The position numbers and the translations under genes are program-made. A stretch of 64,000 nucleotides of DNA, taken from NCBI RefSeq assembly GCF_002505485.1, contig NZ_DAVG01000112.1:69005-133004 (forward strand). The letters run 5' to 3'. Numbering within the stretch: position 1 is the stretch's first letter; each line of letters opens with the position of its first letter. Of this stretch, positions 9,156-18,014 are shown in pieces. This stretch comes from Methanosarcina sp. UBA5. GTDB taxonomy: Archaea > Halobacteriota > Methanosarcinia > Methanosarcinales > Methanosarcinaceae. The notes beneath the pieces were generated by a model. It ran no database searches. It was not told where the DNA came from and saw nothing but the letters and a program-made list of their open reading frames with translations.

Positions 9156-9169
9156 AAGTGTCCCTCTTT

Positions 9170-10039
9170 TTAAACTAATTTGGCTTGACTATAGTATAGG
9201 TATGCTATGTTCACAATCGAAATTATTAGCAGGACTGACCAACTCAGTTTGAGCATCCACTGCCAGTATACTCTTGCAGTAATGTTGTCTATAACAATTA
9301 TAAGCAAGTAAACAAGGATACCTATAAGCACACCTATTATTGGGGTTGATGCCCAGAATAAGAATATGAGTCCTGTTAAAAACACGTATTCATAAAAGTG
9401 TGCAATCTCAATGGTAGCAAACCCTGGCCCTCCATATTCGGTTGTCATACCTTTAACCAGCTCCTGGTGACCATGGTGAGAGGTTGAATAGTCAAAGGGT
9501 GATTTTTTGAATTTTATATTCAGAACAACTATCATTGCTATGAATATAAGAGGCGTATATATCAGCAGAGGGGATGATGCGTCTAACACCGCAGTTAATT
9601 TGAAAGTGCCGGTAAGCAGGTAGATTGCAAGAGCATATAAAATCAAAACTGGTTCATAGGATAGTATAGCCATTATTTCCCTTGAACTTCCTACTCTAGC
9701 GTATGGAGAACCAGTGCTCATTCCTCCTACAATTAAAGCTAACGAAGCTACTGTGTAGACGAATATTATCATCAAGAAGTCTTGTTTGAAAACCAACATC
9801 AAGAGGCTCAGAATTATAAAGACCAGGTACACGATTACGTAAAAGTTTTGAGATGGATTTACAATCATGTTGTCTTTGCTGAGGAGCTTCTTAACATCAT
9901 AGTATGGCTGCAAGATAGGAGGACCGACCCTACCCTGCAATCTTGCAGTGATTCTCCGGTCAATTCCTGAAGCTAAACAGCCGAGGATAGGAGCACCAAT
10001 TAAAACAAGAACAATTGTTAAAATATCGTTCATATTCAT
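9170..10039 (-). CDS. echB: Ech hydrogenase membrane subunit B
   Basis: EchB is the NuoH/subunit-1 homologue that links the hydrophilic arm to the membrane channel. The 289-residue protein has about seven to eight hydrophobic segments; GRVGPPILQPYYDVKKLL (near 37-53) and the FDYSTSHHGHQELVKG loop near 195 are characteristic of the family. AGGAGG precedes the start at 9-10 bases. Its first 4 bases overlap the echA stop. Confidence 0.94.
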   Translation of the reverse strand: MNMNDILTIVLVLIGAPILGCLASGIDRRITARLQGRVGPPILQPYYDVKKLLSKDNMIVNPSQNFYVIVYLVFIILSLLMLVFKQDFLMIIFVYTVASLALIVGGMSTGSPYARVGSSREIMAILSYEPVLILYALAIYLLTGTFKLTAVLDASSPLLIYTPLIFIAMIVVLNIKFKKSPFDYSTSHHGHQELVKGMTTEYGGPGFATIEIAHFYEYVFLTGLIFLFWASTPIIGVLIGILVYLLIIVIDNITARVYWQWMLKLSWSVLLIISIVNIAYLYYSQAKLV

Positions 10040-11952
10040 AATCCTATTCCTCCTAACAATGCAATTGCAATAAGAATTATGGAGATTGCGTATCCGAGTG
10101 TTGTAAGTTTACTTTCTCCAAAAGTATTCTGGAGATAGATGTTGGAGACGCTGCTTTTTTCGTAACTGCAAAGTCCATTTCTGAACATTAATCTATCCCT
10201 TTCAAGGTTGTTTTCCCCACACATGTAATAGCTAGACATACGAGGAGTAAACATGTTCTTGGTAGCGAGATAGATCAGAATAGCCAGAGCAAGCACTACA
10301 AATATCACTATATAAGTAAATGCCCCTATTTCAGTGGTAAATTCTCCCGCTAATCCTGAGATCGCAGGAGCAGCTTTGAGCAAAATATCTACCTGAGGTT
10401 TGACGAAATAATCGTATATTGGGAATACAAAAATACTTGTAACTACAATGGCTAATCCAAGTAACGACAGTGGGAAATATGTTTCCAGTTTCTTGTGGGG
10501 AACTGCATTTTTATCCATGCTGGATGACAAGATTGTTCCAAGCCACTTAGCATAATAAACTGTAGTGAGTGCACTTCCAAGGATAAGGAAGACTATAACA
10601 ACAGGGTTGCTTGAAGCAGCTTCCATTGACACCCACTTTGTGAGCAGTACTCCGAAAGGAGGTAACAGCATGGAGACCATTCCCAGAGCTGCAAGAGTGG
10701 TGAGAAGAGGAGCCTTCTTTATTAATCCTGACATGTCCTCGATATCTCTGCTTCCTATAGTGTGCTCAATTTCACCTGTGCACAGGAAGAGAAGAGCTTT
10801 TGATATTGCGTGGAACAGGATGAGCATAATCGCAGCAGCTACAGCAAGAGGTGTGCCTATTCCAGCACTTGCGATAATTAATCCCAGGTTTGCAATGGTT
10901 GAATATGCAAGCACTCTTTTAGCATTTCTTTGAGATAAGGCTAAAGCTGAACACATAACGAAGGTAAAGCTACCATAAACTGCAATGGCTGTTCCAAGAG
11001 AGGTGCCAGCATAGGCTGGTACAAGCTTAACAACTAAAAACACACCGGCATTTACCATCGTGCTTGAGTGCAGTAAAGCAGAAACTGGGGTTGGAGCTAC
11101 CATTGCGCCTAAGAGCCAGCTCTGGAAAGGCATCTGGGCAGATTTCGCAAAACCTCCGACACAGAGTAGGGCAACAGGAAGAGCTACAGCGGCCAGCGCT
11201 GCTGCATTAGTTCCAGCGTAAGTTCCAATTCCAGAAAGAGTACTTACATTATTAGTTGCGAGCAGAATTATGCCTATAGATAAAGCAATTCCACCAACAA
11301 GGTTTAAAGCCAAAGCCCTGAAACCATTATTTATTCCCTCTTCATCCATGTTGTATGAGATCAACACGAATGAACACAGAGTTGTTAGTTCCCAGAAAAG
11401 AAACAGCCATCCTAGTGTGTCAGCCATTACTAGTCCATTCATGGCTGCCAAGAAGAAGCTCATTGTAAAGTAAAATGTCTTTTGCCTATTCAGATGTCTG
11501 TGCTCCTCATACTGGTCCATGTATCCTGTTGCGAATAATATAATCGCAGTACCGATTATATTCACAATTAATATCATGACTTGAGAAAATTGATCAATAT
11601 TAAAAGAAGCACCTTCGACCTTTGGAACATTGGAAAAAGTGTAAGCAAATATAGCTGCTGAAATTATTCCTAGTCCAAGTGTAGGCCAGTTTTTATATTT
11701 TGCTGACACAGCAAGAATAAATAGTATTACTAGTACTTCGAGTATAAGGACAACGTTTTCTAACATTGCGAAATTTGGTTCACCAATCTGAACTACTCCA
11801 GTACCATCTAATACTAAATTAACTGATAAAGCTGCTCCAAGTATGAATAAAGCCCAAGCAAGAATCTTATATAGAGATTTGGGAAGGGCCACAAATAATA
11901 ACGAAAACAGTAAGGGTACTATAATTAATAGCATAACGGTGTTTTCTATCAT
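10036..11952 (-). CDS. echA: Ech hydrogenase antiporter-like membrane subunit A
   Basis: EchA is the NuoL/Mrp-type subunit expected to carry out proton or sodium translocation driven by ferredoxin:H+ electron transfer. It has many hydrophobic helices and conserved charged positions such as FWELTTLCSF, and LLHSSTMVNAGVFLV with its channel Lys/His environment. The frame is open from 12156, but the first 68 codons are polar and AT-rich; the ATG at 11952 is preceded by GGAGGATACGCTGT and starts MIENTVMLLIIVPLL, a normal first helix. That gives 638 residues. It leads the operon and has a long upstream region. Confidence 0.94.
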   Translation of the reverse strand: MIENTVMLLIIVPLLFSLLFVALPKSLYKILAWALFILGAALSVNLVLDGTGVVQIGEPNFAMLENVVLILEVLVILFILAVSAKYKNWPTLGLGIISAAIFAYTFSNVPKVEGASFNIDQFSQVMILIVNIIGTAIILFATGYMDQYEEHRHLNRQKTFYFTMSFFLAAMNGLVMADTLGWLFLFWELTTLCSFVLISYNMDEEGINNGFRALALNLVGGIALSIGIILLATNNVSTLSGIGTYAGTNAAALAAVALPVALLCVGGFAKSAQMPFQSWLLGAMVAPTPVSALLHSSTMVNAGVFLVVKLVPAYAGTSLGTAIAVYGSFTFVMCSALALSQRNAKRVLAYSTIANLGLIIASAGIGTPLAVAAAIMLILFHAISKALLFLCTGEIEHTIGSRDIEDMSGLIKKAPLLTTLAALGMVSMLLPPFGVLLTKWVSMEAASSNPVVIVFLILGSALTTVYYAKWLGTILSSSMDKNAVPHKKLETYFPLSLLGLAIVVTSIFVFPIYDYFVKPQVDILLKAAPAISGLAGEFTTEIGAFTYIVIFVVLALAILIYLATKNMFTPRMSSYYMCGENNLERDRLMFRNGLCSYEKSSVSNIYLQNTFGESKLTTLGYAISIILIAIALLGGIGL

Positions 11953-12240
11953 ACAGCGTATCCTCCGATCTATTAATCCTCCGATCTGTTTATTCTCTGA
12001 CTTATAATGCTGGAATTTACGCAACTGAAAAATAGAATCCAATACTAGGACGTTTTTACAACTATTTTTTATATTCCCAAATAGCTTATTATATTGATTT
12101 CCCAGTCCAACTGCGCAATTCCTGAGTATATAAGAATATAAATTAATATTCCACAAATATTATAGTATTCTTATATCAAAATCACAAGAAACAATAATAT
12201 GCGAATAGCGTCGATATAAATTCGACACGTTGCCAATTCT

Positions 12241-12611
12241 TAATATAACAAAGGCATATTTAAAGATAGTGATTTTCTTTTCACTTTTATATTACTAACG
12301 AGAATAATGGACAAAATAGCCCCCAAATATTGTTTTCTTCTCGTTTACATTTCTCGCTATAAATACTACTGAATGCCAATAGATGCTACCAAAGAATTCT
12401 GGTACTACTTAAATATCATAAATTAGCATGTACAAAGCTATATTTAAACATACTGATTTTAATTTAATTTTGTATTGCTCCTGAGATTCATTTATTCAAC
12501 TTCTGCGAAAATCACAGCTTTAAATAAAAATGTAAAAATAAAAGATAAATGATAATGTTAAATTATTACAATAATTAATATAACAAAGTGATATTTAAAG
12601 AAAGTGATTTT
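12241..12611 (-). promoter_or_regulatory. echA: Three promoter-like repeats upstream of echA
   Basis: Three related modules lie at 12241-12279, 12431-12465 and 12576-12611. Each carries ACAAAG, then ATATTTAAA, then (A/T)NTGATTTT. Read on the minus strand, each gives an AAATCA-N-TTTAAATAT core, a good archaeal TATA box pointing toward ech. The closest is about 300 bases from the echA ATG. They may be alternative promoters or copies of one duplicated module. The rest of 11953-12914 is AT-rich and shows no convincing gene; a 63-codon minus frame at 12575-12766 spans the third repeat and was not called. Confidence 0.45.
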
Positions 12612-12914
12612 AACTTATCTTGTGAATATTGAGACTTTACACTAAAGTCCTGAGCCAATCCTAGACAAGGTTTAGAGAAAAGCTCACCATGTAATCTTAG
12701 GGATAGATTTAGACTCATACCTAGATTAAAGCTAAATAATCTATGCTCTCTATTCCAGAAAACCAATAAGGAAAATTTTTAAACGTCAACTTGATATGAT
12801 TTTATGGTGTTTTGCAGTTGGTCTACCAAGGAAGATTCACAAGTAACATTTAATATGTTTATGGCGCCATGTATATTGAACTATTGTCGAGCTGGTTTAG
12901 GCAATTGAAAAAAT

Positions 12915-13172
12915 TTAGAGAAGTATTAATGGATCATCGGTTGGGTTAAGTGATGCCAAAATTTGATCATAGTATATTGAAATCCTAAAAAAACCATAAC
13001 TAATACCTCCACCAATAATTAGTAACGCTATGCCAAAGGGTAACTCATTGTCATCGGTTGCTATAGATAGAAATGAACGAAGGAAAAGAACCAGCCCCAT
13101 TATAAACAGGATAAAGAACACGGCAGATAAGATTTTAAGAATCACAATTATTGGCAATCTTAGCCATAACAT
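12915..13172 (-). CDS. Small membrane protein
   Basis: This frame encodes about 85 residues with two or three hydrophobic helices: one in the first 35 residues (LPIIVILKILSAVFFILFI) and one in GIALLIIGGGISYGFF. It ends in a polar NPTDDPLILL tail. I do not recognise the family. The longest frame starts with GTG at 13187, directly after AAAGGA and thus too close; the ATG at 13172 begins MLWLRLPI and is some 15 bases away. Neither spacing is ideal, so the start is uncertain. Confidence 0.5.
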   Translation of the reverse strand: MLWLRLPIIVILKILSAVFFILFIMGLVLFLRSFLSIATDDNELPFGIALLIIGGGISYGFFRISIYYDQILASLNPTDDPLILL

Positions 13173-13295
13173 AAGATAAAATATCACTCCTTTGGAACTC
13201 TATTACATTTACTTCCTATTATATTGTACTGTATTATAATGTGGGAATATTAATTTGACAAGATAGTTATTAAAGATTCCTATTTATACACCACT

Positions 13296-13445
13296 TATAT
13301 AATAATTGAGCTCATCCCAAAACCAAGTTTCTTCTTAAATCAATCAAAGTTTCAGAACTATATTCCATTACAAGAATCTCAATTGATCGTTCAAAACTTG
13401 AGATTCAAGGAACCAATTTTGAGTTTTGGGATGAGCTTATTAAGT
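13296..13445. mobile_element. MITE-like element with terminal inverted repeats
   Basis: AGCTCATCCCAAAAC at the left end (from 13309) and GTTTTGGGATGAGCT at the right end (13423-13437) are inverted copies 15 bp long. CACTTA near 13291 and TAAGTG near 13441 extend the similarity outward with gaps. The interior is about 100 bp, carries a second inverted repeat (GAATCTCAA / TTGAGATTC) and no transposase. This is the layout of a miniature inverted-repeat element that a related insertion sequence could move. The whole stretch 13188-13662 has no gene. Confidence 0.55.
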
Positions 13446-13662
13446 GTTTTAGAGTTAAAAATGTTATTTTTTATATAATTATTAGGCGAATTTGTTGAAT
13501 AATTAGCATATAGAATTCAAAGTTGTGCATACTATTTGATAACAAATGCTTTTTTACTTCCTGTGGACAAGGAAAGACAGGACAAAGAAAAGGTACTTTA
13601 GGTGCAAAGCCGGATTTGCGCTTTTCTCCTTAATTACTGAGTTTCCTGGAATTATTGGCTGT

Positions 13663-13860
13663 TTACAACTTATAAGTATTTCTTTCGGCAAAAGCCCCTA
13701 TCAGCTTATTATTAAGCACTTTTTTCAGGATAATCATTTTGGGAAGGGAAAGCGCAGTAACTGCCATAAGGAAGGCTAGAGCAGTGCCTACTGGAAGTCC
13801 TTTTCCAATAAGGTTTTCCACGATTGGGATCATACCCATAACGTTTGAGTATAGGGGCAC
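13663..13860 (-). pseudogene. C-terminal remnant of a UPF0718-type permease
   Basis: The minus frame reads PLYSNVMGMIPIVENLIGKG and then a TALAFLMAVTALSLP segment, a match from memory to the C-terminal part of predicted permeases of the DUF318/UPF0718 family, which are normally 300 residues or more. Only about 60 residues remain. Upstream the frame stays open a few codons (to about 13890) without a family start. After KLIGAFA the sequence turns into unrelated residues and stops. It is therefore a decayed fragment, next to the MITE-like element. Confidence 0.6.
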
Positions 13861-14151
13861 CCCTATTAATAAATATAAATTTGTCGCCGATATAAGTTTG
13901 TCACACTAAGTAAATATTTTATAATACCTGAATTAGAGTGAGATACTATCATATGGTGATTCAAAGCCAGTGTAATTTAAGGTCTAATATACATCTACTA
14001 AACCAGCAAGGAACCTTTATGAGCATACTGGCACGAAAACGTTGATTGAGAATTCAAGTGTGCTTAAATACTACTTTATGAAAAACATTGATTGAAAGTT
14101 CAAATCTGATTAAAGTTGAACTGTAAATACAACTAATTGAGAGTTTCAAGT

Positions 14152-14310
14152 ATGGTCAAATGTTCTATTTGTGGGAAGGATGAAAATTCGCTACTTAGAG
14201 TAAAGCACAGGAAACTTGGCACAGTAAAACTCTGTTTTGAATGCTGGGAGGTGGAAAGTAGCAACAAAAATCTTCTTCCTTCGTGTGGTGGATGCGACTG
14301 CTGCAAATAA
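14152..14310 (+). CDS. 52-aa Cys-rich, zinc-binding-like small protein
   Basis: This short frame was found by eye. It starts MVKCSICGKDEN, has a second pair in KLCFECWEVE and ends in a Cys cluster, SCGGCDCCK. Eight cysteines in 52 residues, arranged as CxxC, CxxC and CGGCDCC, indicate binding of one or two zinc ions or an iron-sulfur centre. No ribosome site is evident; degenerate repeats of about 45 bases precede it and the third runs into the start codon. It lies between a permease remnant and the YnfA pair. The family is unknown to me. Confidence 0.65.
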   Translation: MVKCSICGKDENSLLRVKHRKLGTVKLCFECWEVESSNKNLLPSCGGCDCCK

Positions 14311-14499
14311 GTCTTCAGATATCTCGTACTTTACTTTCACTTTTCTTCACTCTATTTTTCCCTCCGGATCCCTTCTGGCTCTGTTCCTTGTAAAGAAAAA
14401 TAAATCAGCCATTAATCCAGGCTGATAGGCTCTCAAATTAAATTTGGAGCAATTCAAAATCAGTATATTTATATATATTTTTGACAATGTTTGGAGAAC

Positions 14500-14877
14500 A
14501 TGGAAAAAACAGAATCCGAATGCATCTCCAGAAAAAAGTGCTTTATACATACTATTCTCCTGTTTATCCTTGCAGGTATTTTCGAAATAGGAGGAGGATA
14601 TTTTATGTGGTTGTGGCTTCGTGAAGGCAAGGCAATTATTTTTGCATTTTTGGGAGCAATTATCCTGTTTTTATACGGAGTCGTGCCTACCTTTCAACGC
14701 TCTTATTTCCACAGGATATATGCAACTTACGGAGGCATTTTTGTCGTTATGTCCCTTTTATGGGGCTGGATCTTTGACAAAATTCCTCCCGATACTTATG
14801 ATCTTATAGGCTCCCTAATTATTCTCATTGGAGTGTCAATCATTTACTACTGGCCAAGGGAAAATGATAACACATGA
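14500..14877 (+). CDS. YnfA/UPF0060-type small membrane protein, copy 1
   Basis: The product has four membrane helices and the family marks LAGIFEIGGGYFMWLWLREGK (first helix and loop) and YATYGGIFVVMSLLWGW. UPF0060 proteins are related to small multidrug-resistance transporters. The N-terminus is longer than in copy 2 and carries a positively charged SRKK before helix 1, predicting a cytoplasmic N-terminus. The frame opens with TTG at 14491, but ATG at 14500 is more likely. The stop overlaps the start of copy 2 by 4 bases (ATGA), so the two are translationally coupled. Confidence 0.88.
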   Translation: MEKTESECISRKKCFIHTILLFILAGIFEIGGGYFMWLWLREGKAIIFAFLGAIILFLYGVVPTFQRSYFHRIYATYGGIFVVMSLLWGWIFDKIPPDTYDLIGSLIILIGVSIIYYWPRENDNT

Positions 14878-15203
14878 TTGATTCAGTCGTCTCTCTTGCT
14901 CTGTTTTTTCTGGCTGCTCTTTTTGAAATTGGAGGAGGTTATCTAGTCTGGCTGTGGTTAAGGGAAAATAAAGGAGCTGTATTAGGGCTGCTCGGAGGAC
15001 TGACATTGGCAGTCTACGGGATAATTCCAACATTTCAGCATGCACATTTCGGCAGAGTTTATGCTGCTTACGGAGGAATCTTTATTGTTTCATCCCTGAT
15101 CTGGGGAGCTCTCATCGATAAGAAAAACCCCGATAAATATGAAATAATAGGGGCATTGATTGCACTTGTAGGTGTGATGATAATGTTCTACATACCTCGT
15201 TGA
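14874..15203 (+). CDS. YnfA/UPF0060-type small membrane protein, copy 2
   Basis: The 109-residue product shares FEIGGGYLVWLWLRENKG and VYAAYGGIFIVSSLIWG with the preceding gene and has the normal family length and four helices. Its N-terminus, MIDSVVSLAL, has no positive charge, unlike copy 1. As in paired small multidrug-resistance proteins, the partners may insert in opposite directions and form a heterodimer; this is inference. The substrate is unknown. Confidence 0.88.
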   Translation: MIDSVVSLALFFLAALFEIGGGYLVWLWLRENKGAVLGLLGGLTLAVYGIIPTFQHAHFGRVYAAYGGIFIVSSLIWGALIDKKNPDKYEIIGALIALVGVMIMFYIPR

Positions 15204-15358
15204 CGGATTGGTAGAAGTTTAGTAAAGTAATTAAACCTGCCAGAAATGTTTATTATGAAAATATATTTATAGATCTGTGCTCTGCTTGAAACCTGTAAAT
15301 CCTATCCTCATTTTAAGTGAGTATAACTTTTACACTGCCGATAGGGAGAGAAACATCC

Positions 15359-16294
15359 ATGCTTCAGATATTTAAATCAACAGATTCCGGACTGGTAACT
15401 CTTGATCAAGTTGAAGACGGCGCATGGATTAATCTTGTAAATCCTAACGAGCAGGAAATTCTTTCAATTTCAAAAGACCTGAATATTCCCCCTGAACATC
15501 TTAAAGCTGCACTTGATGAAGAGGAGCGCTCCAGAATTGAGGTTGATGAAGGCTGTACTGTTGTATTAATAGATATACCTGTACCGAACGCCAACCTGCA
15601 GGACGGGGGAATTTATTTTACAATCCCCCTCGGGATTATAATTAACGGCAAAAACATTGTTACGGTCTCTCTTCAGGAAAATTACGTTATTAGTAGCTTT
15701 ATTGAAAGAAGAATAAAATCCTTTTATACATTCAAAAAAACACGGTTTCTTTTACAAATCCTGTATAAAAACTCAAAGTTATATCTTCAATATCTCAGGC
15801 GCATTGATAAAGCAAGTGATAAAATCGAATCCAAACTGCATAAATCTCTGAAAAACGAAGAATTAATCCAGCTTCTTGAACTGGAAAAGAGCCTTGTATA
15901 TTTTTCTACATCTTTAAAAAGCAATGAAATAGTCCTTGAGAAAATCCTCAGGTCTACTCCTGTAAAAATGTATCCTGACGATACAGAGCTTCTCGAAGAT
16001 GTTATTATAGAAAATAAGCAGGCAATTGAAATGGCAAATATTTATAGCAATATCCTGACAGGGACGATGGATGCTTATGCCTCGGTTATTTCCAACAACT
16101 TAAATATTGTCATGAAATTCCTGACTTCAGTCACAATTATTCTGTCAATCCCAACAATGGTTGCAAGCTTTTTTGGAATGAATGTTGACGTCCCTTTCGA
16201 GAATAATCCCCACGCATTTGCAATTATTTTCGTAATGACAATGTTTTTCTCGGTGATCCTGGCGCTCACAATGGTAAAAAAACAGCTGTTCTGA
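15359..16294 (+). CDS. corA: CorA-family magnesium/cobalt transporter
   Basis: CorA is a pentameric inner-membrane channel for Mg2+. The GMN selectivity motif is clear in FFGMNVDVPF near the end of the first C-terminal helix, and a second helix follows (AFAIIFVMTMFFSVILALTM) before a short basic tail, KKQLF. The N-terminal two thirds are the soluble funnel domain with long helices. The frame opens with GTG at 15317, but the ATG at 15359 follows AGGGAG at about 11 bases, giving MLQIFKSTDSG and 311 residues, the usual size. Confidence 0.92.
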   Translation: MLQIFKSTDSGLVTLDQVEDGAWINLVNPNEQEILSISKDLNIPPEHLKAALDEEERSRIEVDEGCTVVLIDIPVPNANLQDGGIYFTIPLGIIINGKNIVTVSLQENYVISSFIERRIKSFYTFKKTRFLLQILYKNSKLYLQYLRRIDKASDKIESKLHKSLKNEELIQLLELEKSLVYFSTSLKSNEIVLEKILRSTPVKMYPDDTELLEDVIIENKQAIEMANIYSNILTGTMDAYASVISNNLNIVMKFLTSVTIILSIPTMVASFFGMNVDVPFENNPHAFAIIFVMTMFFSVILALTMVKKQLF

Positions 16295-16350
16295 GGAAAA
16301 TTATTCTGAGAAAACAACTGTTCTGAGAAGACAATTGTTCTGAGAAAAAA
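16281..16350. repeat. Degenerate tandem repeat at the end of corA
   Basis: Four imperfect copies of a TTCTGAGAAAACA-like unit (about 16-18 bases) start in the last codons of corA and run into the 3' flank. The rest of the gap to the amt gene (16351-16567) is AT-rich with no gene. Confidence 0.6.
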
Positions 16351-16567
16351 ACCGCTGAGAATATCAGTTTTAAAATAAATCCCGCCTAAATGCCCGAATT
16401 TTAAGAGAGATCCTCCCTTCAGAGCCTTTATTTGTTACTTTCCTACTTGAAAATCCAGTGCAGCTTTCTGTGAAAAGAAGACGATCCTGAAAGGCTTAAA
16501 CGGAAAAAATAAAAAAAGTCAGGGAGTCCCATAACTGTTATTCATCAACTGAATAAACCTGTTTTTC

Positions 16568-17785
16568 TCAGTGAATTGTGTCGTAGGCACATTCGCCGTG
16601 CATAGAAATATCCAGGCCTACAAGCTGGTCTTCGTCCGTAACTTTGACCGGAGTTACTGAGTTTATCAACATCAGCATAATGTAAGTAAACACAAATGCA
16701 TAGATTGAAGTAGCTGCAACAACCACAACTTCTTTAATAAAGAATGCTGTGCCGCCGTAAAGCAGTCCGTCAGCTCCTGCCGGATTTATAGCAGTCGAAG
16801 CAAAGACTCCAAGTAAAATTGTACCGGTAACTCCCCCAATTCCATGGACACCCCATACATCAAGAGCATCGTCCCATTCCATCTTGTTTTTAAGATGTAC
16901 GGCAAAGTAACAGACAACTGATCCGAGGATTCCCATTAGTGCAGCCACAGGCAAAGAAACAAGGCCTGCTGCAGGGGTAATCGTTGCAAGGCCTCCAACT
17001 GCTCCTGTCATAAACCCAACAAACTTTGGTTTTCCTTCCTTATACCATTCTATTACCATCCAGGTTACTGCTGCAAAAGAAGCTGCAATGTCGCTGTTCA
17101 GGAATGCAAGTGAGGTAATCCCATCTACATTGAGTTCACTTCCAGCATTAAAGCCATACCATCCAAACCATAGAAGAGCAGTTCCAACAGCCATTAACGG
17201 AATATTATTTGGTTTTGTTATTTTGTTGTACTTTCTTGAGCCTACGTAGAAGACCGAAGCTAGAGCTGCAAATCCAGCTGTCGCATGGACGACAATCCCA
17301 CCTGCAAAATCAAGGACTCCCATTTGTGCAAGCAGACCGCCTCCCCATACCATATGAACAAAAGGATAGTAAACAAAAAGCTGCCAGAGAACAAGGAAAA
17401 TAAGATAAGCCTTAAAAGTAACCCGGTTTGCAAATGCTCCCGTAATCAAAGCCGGAGTGATAATTGCAAACATCATCTGGTAAGCCACGAATACAATTTC
17501 TGGGAACCCCATATTTTTGAATATTGTAAGTGGGGTAATTCCATGCAGAAACATTTTATCCAGGTTTCCTATTATTGCACCCTGCCCTCCACTGAAGCAC
17601 AGAGAATACCCAATAATGAACCACAAAACAGTCGTCAATCCCATCGAAACAAAGCTTTGCATCATAATTCCTAAAATATTCCGCTTACAGGAAAGTCCTC
17701 CGTAAAAGAATGCCAGACCAGGAGTCATTAGCATCACAAGACTTGTCGCAAGCAGCATAAAGCCTGTCGAGCCAGTATCAAACAT
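16568..17785 (-). CDS. amt: Ammonium transporter, copy 2
   Basis: This 405-residue Amt/MEP/Rh protein forms trimeric ammonium channels. The first helices carry the family pattern LMTPGLAFFYGGLSCKRN. The conserved Asp and the twin histidines of the pore are seen in DFAGGIVVHATAG and WGVHGIGGVTG. About 11 membrane helices are present. It lies 229 bases after the other amt; that gap contains a nested inverted repeat, so it may have its own control or be separated by processing. Confidence 0.94.
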   Translation of the reverse strand: MFDTGSTGFMLLATSLVMLMTPGLAFFYGGLSCKRNILGIMMQSFVSMGLTTVLWFIIGYSLCFSGGQGAIIGNLDKMFLHGITPLTIFKNMGFPEIVFVAYQMMFAIITPALITGAFANRVTFKAYLIFLVLWQLFVYYPFVHMVWGGGLLAQMGVLDFAGGIVVHATAGFAALASVFYVGSRKYNKITKPNNIPLMAVGTALLWFGWYGFNAGSELNVDGITSLAFLNSDIAASFAAVTWMVIEWYKEGKPKFVGFMTGAVGGLATITPAAGLVSLPVAALMGILGSVVCYFAVHLKNKMEWDDALDVWGVHGIGGVTGTILLGVFASTAINPAGADGLLYGGTAFFIKEVVVVAATSIYAFVFTYIMLMLINSVTPVKVTDEDQLVGLDISMHGECAYDTIH

Positions 17786-17860
17786 CTTATCATCCCATCT
17801 ATTTTTATATGATAACTAGGAAATCTCAAAAGTCTTACCTTCTTCCTATGTTATAATACA

Positions 17861-17926
17861 TAACCATTTCTACCCCTCGTATTACACGAAATATATTTCG
17901 AGAGATTTTCAGGATAGAAATGGTTA
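17861..17926 (-). promoter_or_regulatory. Nested inverted repeat between the two amt genes
   Basis: TAACCATTTCTA at 17861-17872 and TAGAAATGGTTA at 17915-17926 form a perfect 12-bp stem. Inside lies a 14-bp perfect palindrome, CGAAATATATTTCG (17888-17901). It could be a terminator or attenuator after the first amt, or the operator of the second. Confidence 0.5.
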
Positions 17927-18014
17927 AGATGGGGTTTCTCGATAAGGAAAATTCTACGAAAACCTAAAATTAGAAAAGTACAGGTAAAGTTTTGCCTGTA
18001 CCCAAATCCTGTAC

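Noticed and set aside
10036..12156. EchA starting at 12156
   Set aside because: The first 68 codons are AT-rich and polar; the ATG at 11952 has a near-perfect ribosome site and a normal first helix.
12575..12766. 63-codon minus frame upstream of ech
   Set aside because: It spans the third promoter-like repeat and has no ribosome site.
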